Assembly (NCBI GenBank): GCA_013399895.1
Contig: VXBA01001837.1
Coordinates: 1,022,022 to 1,086,021 of the forward strand
Length of the DNA stretch: 64,000 nucleotides
Reading direction: 5' to 3'
Source: Serilophus lunatus
Taxonomy: Eukaryota > Chordata > Aves > Passeriformes > Eurylaimidae
Positions within the stretch are counted from its first letter, which is position 1. The number at the start of each line of letters is the position of its first letter. Shown here in pieces: positions 1 to 12,120 of this stretch. A model generated the notes under the pieces. That model worked only from the letters and a program-made list of their open reading frames with translations, searched no databases and was not told the origin of the DNA. Position numbers and translations under genes: made by a program.

Positions 1-3000
1 TTTGCATTTCAGACTAGCACTACAGACCTGTTTAGTGCATCTCTGCAGCCCTAGGGTGAAGGTCTGGGCTTCCCTGAAAGGGGCAGGGATGAGCCAGTCA
101 GTCCTGCCCAGCCAGTGGCTGTCAGACTGTGGTGGGAGGGTAGCAAACCAGGTGGAGAAGTCTCAACCAAAAAGTCTTTAAAATTCATGGCTCTCCTGAA
201 CAGATAACTGGTTCTGAACCTTTGTGCCTAAAGGATGGCATCAAAGAAGCTTTTTCAGCCTTGAACAGGAACAGTAGCTCAAATGTTTTGTCATAAAATT
301 AGGATCTCCTCAATCTGAGCAAACAGAAGCTCGTGTTGCAAAACCACTTCACGACATTAAATTTTGTCTTGCTGTAAAATTTCTTGTTCTGGATAAGGTG
401 TGGCTAGATGTCTGCCTGTTAATAAAGTGAAATAGAGAACTCTTGTTCCACATGTTTTATTTCTCCAAGTACCAAATCTTGCAGTGTCCCAGCTTCTGCT
501 TTCTCTGCCACTTCGCTTTCCTGTTGTTCGTTTTCAGTCCTCCAGGTTGTGGACACAGTGATATGAATAGAGAACACTGCCTGATGGCCCATGCACAGTA
601 GTAGCTTTCCCACCACTATTCATATGCAGTCTGGTGCTCTGATTTTGTCCTTGAAATGAGAACTTCCAAGTGTGGACAATGCCTGGGATGGAGGGTTGGG
701 GTTATAGGGTAGAAGAATGTACTGCATTGCTGCTCATAGCCTGTGGCTTCTTGACCACATGCTACTGGAGAGCCCTTCATGGATAGTTCCTGGGCCACAG
801 TTGCATGATGGACTACATCTGGAAGCACTGGATATCCAAGACATCCAGCCTGTGTGAGACAGTCATTGCTCAGAGCTGTTGAGACTGCAGCAGAGTTGAT
901 GCTGGCTCTTGGGTCTGCACCTAGCCTGTTGAGGCTTCTGCAGTAGTGCAGTGGGAGCTGTTGTGTTTTATCCATGTTATGCAGGTGTGAAGCTTCCCAA
1001 GCTTGGGAAGGTCCCCAGGCTTTTTGTACAGCATGGGGTGTTGCTATCTGTTATAGGCTTGGCAGTGGCTTGCAGAGGTGGAAGAAAATGTCTGACCACC
1101 TTAACTTGGATCATTATCTAGCAGACCTGTGTAACATAATTGCCAGACTATTGAGCTTAATAGCTTGTAGCTGACAACTGAGAACCTTCCTGGCTTAGGC
1201 ACTAATTCATGGGAGATTAATTGATGAAAGAGTCACTTCTGGTAATGCTTTAACATGACTTGAGTAATACAAGAGAGAATACACCCCATCTTGGTTTGAA
1301 GGCAAACCACAAGCAGATTGTGGTAGTGATGTGGAGTTCTGTTGATTTTGCTGTCTCTCCTGGGTGGGAGGGGATAGGTGCTACTCGTGTGGCTGCATTG
1401 CATTAAATGTATTTGCATGTTACTGCCTGTATTCATGGCTGTAGCCAGAACTGCTGACAATCTTGGAGTGCTAGGGCAAGACTGTCAAACTGCTGTCGGG
1501 CTGTATGGTTCTCCAGAAGGTTGCTGGAGAGGGCAGAAAAGTGAATTTTGAAATGGAGGATAACTTCAAGGAGAAGAATTCCTTCCTGTTCACCCAGGGC
1601 ATATTAGTTCTTTATAGAGCTGTTGTGGTGCTGAAATCTAAGATTTAAGGGGTGTTGAGGAAATTTCTTTAACAGAACAGAGCACCCTGCACTGCTGAAT
1701 GTCTGCAGAGCGAAAGGATTTATTCAAGGCAGGCTCCAGTGTTTAACATTTCTCATTTGCATCTTGACAACTGGATTGTAGAGCTCATGATGTGGTCCTT
1801 GTGTGTCTGCCTGTGGTCTGCACCACTGCTGGAATGATTCCCTTCTGTGGTCGGTCTCTGTTCTCCCTTCCACTGTGCAACCCTGCAGGGATGACGCTGG
1901 CATGGAGACTGTGGGGTTTCCTCTTGGGGTGCAAGTGGGGCTGGTGCTTTTTCAGAGGAGTTTCACAGGGCGTTTGAAGCTTTTCTCTTCTCTTGCTAGG
2001 TTACTCCAAGGCCAGACTGGGTGCAGAAGAACTTGGCCTGGGAGAGTGGCCTTTGCCTCTGAAATGTGAGAGCTTGGTTAGGGGTCATGGTCCTGTTCCC
2101 TGGGAAGCATGTGCTGGTTGCAAAGGTCTCTCTCCCTTCTGGAGGGAATTCTGCCAAGGAAAATAGATTCTAAGGCAGAATTGATTACACTGAGATTGTG
2201 TGCTGTCCTAGCTGTTTCTGGACAAAGCAATTAGGCATTTCTGCTTTATAGAAATCAGCACAGAACAGATAGTACAGAGCAGGATTCTGGCTTTTGTAGC
2301 CTGTGGAGCCAAAGCTGGGAACAGGAGGATCCTGGCTGAGGCTGGGGAGAGGTGCCCCTAATGACAGGGAGGGCAGTGCGGTTGGGAAGGTGTGCCTTGT
2401 TTGAGGTGGAGGCCGGTAAAATATGAATCACATCTGTTTGAAGTAGTGATGAAATCCCAGATGAAGGTTTTCTGTAATACTTGGCCAAACAGTCTGGCAT
2501 GCTCCAGCTTTCCTTTCTCCCTGGTTAGAACGGTCGGTTCTGACCTACTTTTAGCACTCGTGGTTCTGCTGAAGGCTTGGCTGTTCCGACAGCAAACACG
2601 TTATCTGCTGTGTTCAGTCAGCGTCTGAGTGAGAAGTTTCCACCAAACCTTTGGCAGACAGGGAAGAGCTGTTCCTGGAATAAGGACTGTTGGTGCATTA
2701 AACTCGATTCTGTCACTTGTGTGCACCATGGCTCCAGCCTTGGCTTCAGCTTCCCATGGTGTGCATTAACTTTTGTGCTGCGCTGTCAGGATTTAGTTAG
2801 ATGGTATCTAAAAGTTAATATGAGAGATATTGCTTTTAGAAATAGCTAGTGAGGTTAGGCTTTCAGCCTCCTAAATATGCGATTAGGCAGGGCTAGAGTT
2901 ACATTCTTAATACTTAAAAATAAATAAAGGCTATAAATGTACCATAAAATAGAAGTTTAAATAGAAATGTCATCCTGGGGCAAATTGCAAAGCTCTGCAC

Positions 3001-6000
3001 AGCTCAGTATTCTGCCTTTGACAAGATCCAGAAGCAGATGCCTAATGAGGGCTGTAAGAAACAGGGCATGTATAATGTGGTGGGTTTGGTTTGGGTTTTT
3101 TTTTTCATTCTCCCCCAGCTTCATTTGCCTCCCAGCTTATGAGCATCATCAGTTTAGGGGCCTGCTTGGCCACGGGTTGTATCTCATCATCTGATCTTGA
3201 CCATATCTATTCTCCATTAAGTTGATATAATCCCTCTTCAAAAGTGTTTGTGTTTCTGGTCTCCATAACATCCTACAGCAGTGAGCTCTACAACTTAATT
3301 ACGCATTTTAAGTGTTATTTGAAATATTCTATGTCCAGTGACAAGATCCTTGGACTGGCTTAGGAAAGTTATCTGTAACTTTGGTGAGCGCTCCCTTGTA
3401 TCTGCATTGTAAGACATGGTAGTCGATTATTCTGTGTTTTTCATCTTGACACTATGTCATGTTTCAGAACTCTTGACTTTTCTGTATCTTCCCCCTGGTT
3501 GTTCCTTGTCCATCCAAAGTCCTGCTCTGCTCAATCTCTCCTTATATGGAAGCTGCTCTGTGCTTTTCATCATCTTTGTTGTCCCTTTTTTCATTCTGTC
3601 TCCTTTTTCAGATGTAGGAATCAGAACTGCCTTCAGCATTCAACAGCATAGTGGGAATACGTGTTTTCTTTCCTAATTACTTCAAAGGTTGTATTTGCCT
3701 TTCTGCTTGATACTAAATACTGAACTGAGTACCAAGTTGCAGAAGTTTTTCTGAGTGATAACAGCTTATTTGGATCCTGTTGTGTTTCTGTAAATTTTTG
3801 TTGGTTTTGGTATTTATTGACATCTAAGATGTTGTGTAGTTACTTAAAAGTGCCTAGGTTCTGTTACTTTTTGCAGTCTTTTCTGAATTTGATTGTGATG
3901 AAGAATTTTTTTAATAATAAAATTTGCCACTTCTAGACATACTTGTCTCGTTAGATCTTAGCTGAACATATTGAACAGTGCAGGTTGCAGAATAAATTCT
4001 TGGCAGATCTCATAGATAACCTTCACCTGACAGGGAAACTTTATTTCCTGTCTTTTAACTACTTATTAAATCATGATAGGGACTGTAAGTTTAATTCTAC
4101 AATAGCTTAACTTTTTTTTTTTTTCAAGAGCCTTAGCTGGCAGTTTTTTAAAAATCAGTTTATTCATATTAAACAGATTCAAAGCAGTTTCTTGGATCTC
4201 AGTTAACCAGAAATGGGAACTGCTCTTGGAATTTCCTGGGTACTGCAGAGGTTTCTCTCTGTTCCAAATATTAGTCTATATTTTGTTGAACAATTGGGTT
4301 CTTGATCTTCTGCAAGCAAACTCTTTCTGTGGGGAATGATGGGCTTAGATTTATGTAGATTTGTGTAGAAGCAGAGAATTTGCTCAGCAGGGTGAACTGG
4401 ATGGCTAACTTCAGTGAGCTCTGCTTTCTTAGCAGAGTTCTATTACAGCTGGATTAAACCAGTCTAGACTTTCTGGATACACTTTGAGAGAATGGGATAT
4501 TTTTTTCCTGACTACTTGTATGGGAGAATAGAGAATATTTAAGTTACTGGTGGTATTTGACTGGATGCAAATTTGACCTGTGATGTGGCAGCTAGAGGAG
4601 CAGGAGGCTGTGGACTGGTGGGTTAAACTGGAGAAAGTAACATTTGCTCTGAGTGCAGCACTGCTAAGTTGAAGGGATGGCCTGCTGTCAAAAGGGAGTT
4701 CTCATCCAAGTCAGGTCCCTAAAAAAAAAAAAAATGGTGCTCACCAAATGGGGATGAGCTCAGAGAGCTACCAGAAAAACTAAGTATTTCTGAATGAAGA
4801 AGCTCAGACCATTTAATGTATCCATTCGAGGATTACACGTGGCTACAATCTGACTCGGGAAGGCTCAAAGCTGGCAGGATGTTTAAGAGAAGGATTGCCT
4901 TATGCTTGTCTGCCCTTAGACTACTTCTTAGGCATCTATTATTGTCTGCTGCTGGAGCCAGGGTTTCTGAGTAGGTGGACCTCTGTCAGAGTTAGAATAG
5001 CTGTCTTTATCTTCTTGCCCAAGGAGGATTAAGAAGAAGGATTAGTTTTCAAACTGTTCATGCAAAAAGTGACTAGAAGCTTCTTTCACCGGGAAGATTT
5101 TGTGACAAGCAAAGTTAGACAAAATGACAAAGCATTTTAGTTGGGGTAAAGAACCCTCAGGGATCAGTTTGCTGGGTTAAGGTGGTAGTTTCCATAATTT
5201 GGGAGCCCTGAAAAAGAAATCCTGCTTTCACTGGGAGATTTTAGTCAGAAGCTCGTGGGCTAGAAGAAGAGATGGTTTCTAGTGTCCTGTGGTTTGATTA
5301 CACAGAAAGTTGGAGCAAATCCTCAAATGTCTAACACTGTCAGAATGTTATCCTTTGGTTGTTTAAGATGCTGAGAAACTAAGAACTAGCTTGATTTCCC
5401 CCTTTAAAAAAGCACATACATCATGGTGCTTTAGTTCACATTTTGTTAGTATTTGAGAGGATGGTAAACGGATAAGTTAATTCTCAATTTACAATGACAG
5501 AGTATCTATGAAGAAAGCTTCTTTAACAGCAAGCAGCTTGTGAGTTTGTTATATTCTTTGTAAATGTTTGTGTAGTTTGTCTTGATTTATAAAATGTTCA
5601 CTATTTAACATTGTATTAATCATTAACTCTTCATTAACCAGTTGTACTGGAAGCTTAAACTATTGTTTATAACACATTTTCATATGTGCAAGGGTAAAGT
5701 TCAGTTGTGCTAGAGCTGTTTAGAGGAAGTACCTGTCCACTACCATCAGTTAATTCCAGAATTGCTAAAATTAATAAGTAGGTGACCCCAGAAGGGATTT
5801 CTATGATTGCCACAAAAACTTTGTACAGTTTTTTCCAAAGAACAACGCATGAGCATCATTAAAGTGACAGCAGTATCATAAATTTGACAATATTTTGTGC
5901 AATATTGCTTGAGTATAACTTCAATCTCCATCCAGAAAAGTACCTTGTAATGGTCAGCAGTAATTATCAAGTGTTTAGAATATAAAAGTTTCCCAAATGT

Positions 6001-9000
6001 TTATCTAATAATACTGTTAATTCTGTAGTTCAGGATTTCTGCCAGCTTCCCTTGACATTTCAGATTGGATATTTTGTCTCTAAAGGTTTTGGGGTTTTTT
6101 GTTTTGACCTCAGCTCTGGTGTTACTCACATCTGGTGTAACAGAGATCTCTTGTCTTGTGCCAGTCCTGCTCCAACAGGATGGCTTGGACTTAGGATTCT
6201 CCTTGGGGTCAATTTTATTTGGAAAACAGAGGTTTGTGTTCATCTCTGCCAGAGCTGCTTGCTGCAAGTGTTCTTAAACAACAAAGGAGGGAACTGGACT
6301 GGTAGTAGTAAATAAGACTCAAAAAAAAAGATTTATTTATCTAATGGGAATGCCATCTTTCACAGCAGAAAACAGCAAGTCTCTGTTGAGCATATGAAGC
6401 TTAGGAGGGGGCTGTAATTCAGGCCTTTTGTGCAGAAAACACAGCAGTGGTCGTCTTCCTGCTGCTGGGCCATTTGAATGTGCTGGAGCACAAGGGTTGT
6501 CGTGCAGCTGGGAGAATGGTGCTTTTAATTTTTAAATCTTTTAGTGCTCTCACTGCGGGTTGGCTCTGCAAATGATACAGTGGAAATTGCAGGTGCAAAT
6601 TTCAGGGACCTACTTTTTTTTTTCCAGGGATGATTCTGCTGGGTTTGGTGTTGAGTATGAAATCTTGCCTAGAAGTTGGAACATTAACTGACCTCTCCAT
6701 GTTTGAGGGATAGAATGTGGTATTAGAGAAATAATCTGTGAGCATTGAAATAATCTTTGTGTTGTTAAAATGTGTCCAAATGAGTCTAGGTTTGTTTCCT
6801 TAATAAATAAGTCTCTGAGAGGGATACATGAGGTCAGAAAGGTAAAAATAGTGCTACAGAAAACACGGTTTTACTTCAAATTTGAAGTAACAAAATAGTG
6901 CCATTTCTTTGACATTACTGGTTGTTGTTCTGTGGATGTGATTTAAATATTCTGTGGAAAAACTGACTAATCCTCTAGCCCTTCTGTTGTGATCCAGATT
7001 AAATAAATGAAACTCAGAAGTATCATTTGGATATTAATATTTTACAGTGAGTTAGAGGCAACATTCAGAGTATTGTCTGGAGCATTTTCCTATTTAGCGG
7101 GAATTCATCAAAAAAATGGAATATTTAAAAAGAATCTTTAAGCCTTGGCAATTGCATTCAGAATTAATTAAAGGCTACACACTTTTAGTGCAATCTGTCT
7201 GCAACAGCTGTGTTATACACTAGCAATGAGCACAGGAAGCAGAACGGTTCAGTAAATCCATAAAGAGCTCAGTAGTGTAGCCTGTCATGAAACCATCAGA
7301 TTTAAATGTAGGTTATCCTCCTCCTTCCTGTCCTCTCAGAGAGGTTGTGATGGGCTTAACTGAAAGGCAAGCATAAAAAAGGCAGTGATGCCTGTGCTTG
7401 AGAAACAACTTGGAAAATGGAATCAGAAGACACTGCTGGCTTTTTTTCTCTCAGTTTTTATGTAGGGTGCAAATACTTCTGGCTACTGATAGCCACACAC
7501 TCCTGCTCATTTCTAATGTATGTTTGCTCACCTAGCAATAAATACAAGTTCATTTGCTAATGGCTCTTTAGCAAAGAGCAACAAAGAGCACTATATTCAA
7601 TGTTTATCCATTGTGCAGGGTGATTAGAACTAGCTTGCAGAACATGCTGTACTACCCTTTTGTTTTGTTTTCTCTGTTCTCCCAGAGTCATGAGGACTAG
7701 ATAGCAGTTTCTTACCTGGAGCACCTTTGAGGATTAACTCTTAACCAAGTGACTTCTGGGGGATATTGGTGACTGAAAGAAGAGTTGCTCCAGGTCAGAC
7801 CTTTGACCACAGCAAGATCTGCTTTTGATTATGATCTGCTGGAATGAAGAGCGAGTTGCTTTTCCAATCTGTTTCTAATACAGGTGCTCTAATAGGTAAA
7901 ATGCTTTCAGTTAAAGATTAGGGATAGGTTCAAATACAGATCAAAGAGATTGTAACAACATCCGTGTTGCTACAATGGTGTCATGTGCTGGGTTTTGAGT
8001 TCGAGTACTGGTGGCATGTGTGTAAGTGTTAGTTCTGGCCTGGCAGTTGTCAGTGGTGCTCTGTGGGGGACAGAGCGGAGTTGTGCAGCTTGTAAGCACA
8101 ACCTCTAGCCAGAAAGCCACTATTTCAGGATTCATAAATCCTGGAGACACATGCTGATTTTACTGTGTAAGTGCTGGCAGAGGAAGGTTGCATTAGCTTG
8201 AAAGAAGATTACAGATTCCTCTGAGTGGTATAGTGTAATGACGTCTTGTGATCCTCAGCTGCTTCTAGATCAAAGATTCTCTTCTTCATGTCAGTGTGGC
8301 TCTGTTCACAACACAGTCAAGCTCCTACTGTTGGATGGCCATCAGCCTATTGTTTTGTTTGCAGGCATTTTGAAAGTGAGGAGACTCTAGAGACTTGCAC
8401 AACAAGCTGTCGTAACATCTGCATGGTGGCAGAGGAGAGGTATAGAGACAGTTGTGTGGTTAAGGAGTCCCTTAAACTTTCTCCAATAGAAATAGTGAGA
8501 ATGCATTAAAAATAACTCACATGTTTTGAGTTGTGACAAGATCTGCTCTGTGGATGTAAACCTGAGGTGATGGAGTCAAGTTAGATCTCCCTCCTTCGGT
8601 CTGTGTATGTCTACTCGCTGGCATTTCTCCTTATCAGGCTTCACAGGCAGCATCTCCTGCATGATGATGACTTCTCTCAGGTGTTACAAAGTGCTTACAT
8701 CCTGGAAAAGAGACTCCCAGGCTAGTTCAAGGCAGTTTGCCAGTCTGGGTGAAGCAGAGTGTGTTCATAGCTCTGAAGCAGAAAGCACTAAGTGTCCATT
8801 ATCAGGGCAAACAAAAGCCCCAGTGTGCACGTAGCCTAAACACGGCGCTGGTACAGTGTGAATCAGAGGCTGTGTGCTCCCAGGGAAAGCTGCCAGCCCA
8901 GAGCCGGCATTCCTGTGCCCGGGAATATCCTGACAGCACTACCTACTTACCTACAAGAACCGTGTGAAGTGGAGCTTTTCCAGAGCTTCACAAAGCCTAT

Positions 9001-10976
9001 ATTTAATAAAGTGTTGTATTTATAATACCTTCCATCCGCTGGATTTCACAAGTAGACTAATCCTCTCAACTGGTCTTTTGGTAGAGCAAAGATGCCGGTT
9101 TTACTGACAGAGGAGCTGGAAAGCAGACTTTTGTGGGGGTTTTTTTGGAATAGCAGGGAAATAGGAGATGCATCTAGAGTCTTATAGCTTTTGTTCTCAG
9201 CATTGCTACTGTGTTTTCTGCACATTGTGTGCTGGATGTGGTGCAGAAAGACTGTAAGACACAGTTTGTGTGATGAGAAGTTTGTTAGCTAAATTGGTTA
9301 AGTCCTGCGATAAACGCAGAGTACTTTTCTCTTGAAATGCTGCTGATCTTTTTCCACTGCTGTGCTTTAAGCACTTCTGGGCTAATAGCACTTTGAGCTT
9401 ACCAGGAAAACCCAAGAGGGATGTTCCCATAGGAAGGAAGTGATGATAGTTTTCTTAACTTTAACTACAAAATTAACATCACCCTTGAGGAGCTGAGTTG
9501 CCAAAATGAGCAGAGCAGATTACAGGCCAGTTCTGGAGGAGATACTGCACTCATCAGCTCTTTGGAGCCTCTGACCCAGCTTGGCATCTGTATAGCTCTA
9601 TGCAGCTTTGATACCCTGCCTGCGAGAGGAGGGAGGGAAGGAAGGAAATAAATTCACAGCTGCAGCACCACCTACTTCTCAATTTAAATGAGGTGGTACT
9701 CATAGTAAATTATTGAGTACTTGCAGCTGCTGTCCTTTCTCCATGGGGAAAGCATTAATCTAAGTATTGCAGGTACTTATTACCACATTTCCACCATGCT
9801 GTGGGGTTCCCTGTGCTGTCTAGAGCAGTTGTTCCCATCTGTGGCATGGCTTGGGTGTGTCACAGTAGATTTCAAGAGGATTTGATCTAAATATCCTCTG
9901 GAGAGGAACACAACAGGTGTGGTGGTTCCCTGGGTCTGTCCAACACCCACCCCATGCAGACTTGCTTGCACTTAGAGGCATGGGACAGAAGGAATGGAGA
10001 ATTGTCCACAAAACAGGCATGTTTAAATCACCTTTCACAGTACTGGGATAAGTGCTGCAGAGAGATGTGTGCCAGCAAGAGACTTCTACCCCAGAAGGTG
10101 CAGAAACAAGTGAGCAGGTCTTCCCCTCACTTGGATATGCTGTGTAACTGCCCAGGGAGATGGGGGCCGACAGGGACTGCCTTGGCAGGGCTTGGGGCAG
10201 GCTGGTGTCCCCAGAGGAGTAGACTGGGAGGTGTTATGACTGACACTCTGGATGCTTCATCTTGACCCCAGACTCTACTTGGGTGGGTGATGCTCAGTGG
10301 CAGAGATGGCATGGGAAGGTTTCTTTCTGAATCACTTGTGAAAGAGCCTCAGACCCAAAAGATGCTGTTGATAGCCATAAGTAGTAACAAAGAGAGGGTT
10401 TAGTTATGATATCTAGATCAAATACAGAGTGAAGGGCTTACTAGTTTGCTCTGAATTGGATCTCAGCTACAGTTTGTTTAAACAAAAGTCCTGCAGGTTG
10501 TGTTTGTCTTGCACAGTGGTTTGTTTTACTGTGGTGTTGCTCATTAACGCTGTACACAGTGGGCTGGCTTCTATGGAAATGTGGTCCTGCCCTGGAGAAC
10601 TTCCAATATAGCATCATAATTGTATGCAGGATTCAAGTTAAACATGGCTTTTTCTGATATTGTAAGAGCAGTAATTAGCTTCAATGTTGCATTACTTGCA
10701 GTTTGGCAGCTTCTCTTGAGGATGCTGTACCTGTCATCTTGGTGTGGAGACAACAAGAGTGAATTCTCTGATACTCCTGCAGGGCTCTTGCTGTTGATGT
10801 TTCTGTAAAAGTCCTCTGTTGCCTCTCATGTTTAGGTCTCTAATTCATGTTGTTTATATTATGATATTCATGTTTTCTTTGCCCACCTCTCAAAATGAGA
10901 GAGCTATTGAAGGACTTTGGGTGTTAATCTTCACTCCTGGTTCTGAGGAGTTATAACAGCCTTTCCTCTCTTACAG
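1..10976. other. Upstream/5' intron region of PLXNB1 with no identified exon
   Basis: The acceptor at 10976 shows that at least one 5'-UTR exon lies upstream, so most or all of this stretch is probably intron. The open frames here are short, lack family similarity and do not join into an exon chain on either strand. Composition is AT-rich with no CpG-island-like block, so the promoter is probably to the left of the window. The only recognisable content is an old CR1/L3-type relic around 3170-4090 and simple A/T runs (for example 4722-4734 and 4111-4123). Confidence 0.6.
3170..4090. repeat. Ancient CR1/L3-like LINE relic
   Basis: Wording typical of an old amniote CR1-class repeat is seen in the same order as in that family: catcctacagcagtgagctc (3270s), ctctccttatatggaagctg (3536-3555), the segment around gaatcagaactgccttcagc (3618-3637), tgataacagcttatttggat (3757-3776), and a cttttaactacttattaaatc block near 4053. 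It is heavily decayed, with no reading frame. The family name is from memory of the consensus, and orientation is left open. Confidence 0.5.
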
Positions 10977-12120
10977 AGTGTTTATCATGCCTCTGGGAAC
11001 GTTCCTCCTTCCCGTTCTCTGTTTCTTGGGAGCAGCAATTCCACGGGGACTGCAGTATGTCACATTTTCTCACAACACTACAAAATTCCTCCACCTGTCC
11101 ATGGACTTGGAATCTGAGACCATTTACTTGGGGGCCACCAACTTTCTTTTTCAGCTGACATCTGACCTGCTGATGAAGAACGTGGTTCAGACTGGACCAG
11201 TTCTGGACAGTAAGGATTGCCTGCCCCCAGTCTCAAAGCTGGAATGCCCTCAGGCACACCACACTGACAATCACAACAAGCTGCTGCTGGTGAACGCAGT
11301 GCAGAAGGAGCTCATTGTGTGTGGCAGCGTGCACCAGGGAATCTGTGAGAAGAGGAGCCTCACATCCATCGACCACGTCCTCTTCCGACCAGAGAGCCCT
11401 GGTGACACTCAGTATGTTGCTGCCAACGATCCCAATATCACCACCGTGGGACTCATAGCCTACTCAAAGGATGAGGTCCCCTTGCTGTTTGTGGGACGAG
11501 GGTACACCAGCCGAGGAGTGGGAGGAGGGATTCCTCCCATCACCACCCGAAATCTCAGGGCTCACGGAGGGGATGTTCAAGCAACAGACTCTCACTCCAT
11601 TTTCTCCTACGAAGAAACAGCAAAACTGGCTGTGGGGCGGCTCTCAGAGTACAACCACCATTTCATTAAATCCTTCACCTATCGTTCGAGTGTCTACTTC
11701 CTATTCTACCGGCGGGACCTCAAATCTCAGTCACGTGAGTACAAGACCTACATCTCACGCATCTGCCTGGATGACTCTCATTATTACTCGTATGTGGAGT
11801 TACCTCTGCTCTGCCAGAGCAAAGGCAATACCTACAGCCTCCTGCAAGCAGCCTATGTCACCCGGCCAGGGAAGGACCTGGCCGAGGGGCAGCTGAACAC
11901 CGAGGGAGAAGTGCTGTTTGCCGCCTTCTCCGCCTGGCAGGCATCTTCTGGGAAACTGAGCGAGGAGTCTGCACTCTGTGTCTATGCAATGGAAGAGGTG
12001 GATCGTCTCACCAACTGGACTAGGGATGTTTGCTACATGAGAGATGGGAAGTCTGAAGAAGGGATGGAAGTGGCGTATATTGAATATGATGTCAGTTCCA
12101 ACTGTGTCCAGCTGCCAGCG
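10977..12120 (+). CDS. PLXNB1: PLXNB1 first coding exon: signal peptide and most of the sema domain
   Basis: The exon follows a pyrimidine-rich acceptor (ctcttacag) and opens with a 10-base leader before ATG at 10987. Residues 1-17 form a hydrophobic signal peptide (MPLGTFLLPVLCFLGAA). Residues about 25-378 are the N-terminal three quarters of the seven-bladed sema propeller that binds semaphorin. Recognisable blocks are the N-glycosylation sequon HNTT, NDPNITT, and the block ending YFLFYRRD. One long exon holding most of the sema domain is the usual plexin layout. The exon ends in phase 0 at gtaagt (12121). Confidence 0.94.

Noticed and set aside
9625..9652. Short purine run gagaggagggagggaaggaagg as a satellite
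   Set aside because: Too short and too irregular to be more than local simple sequence.
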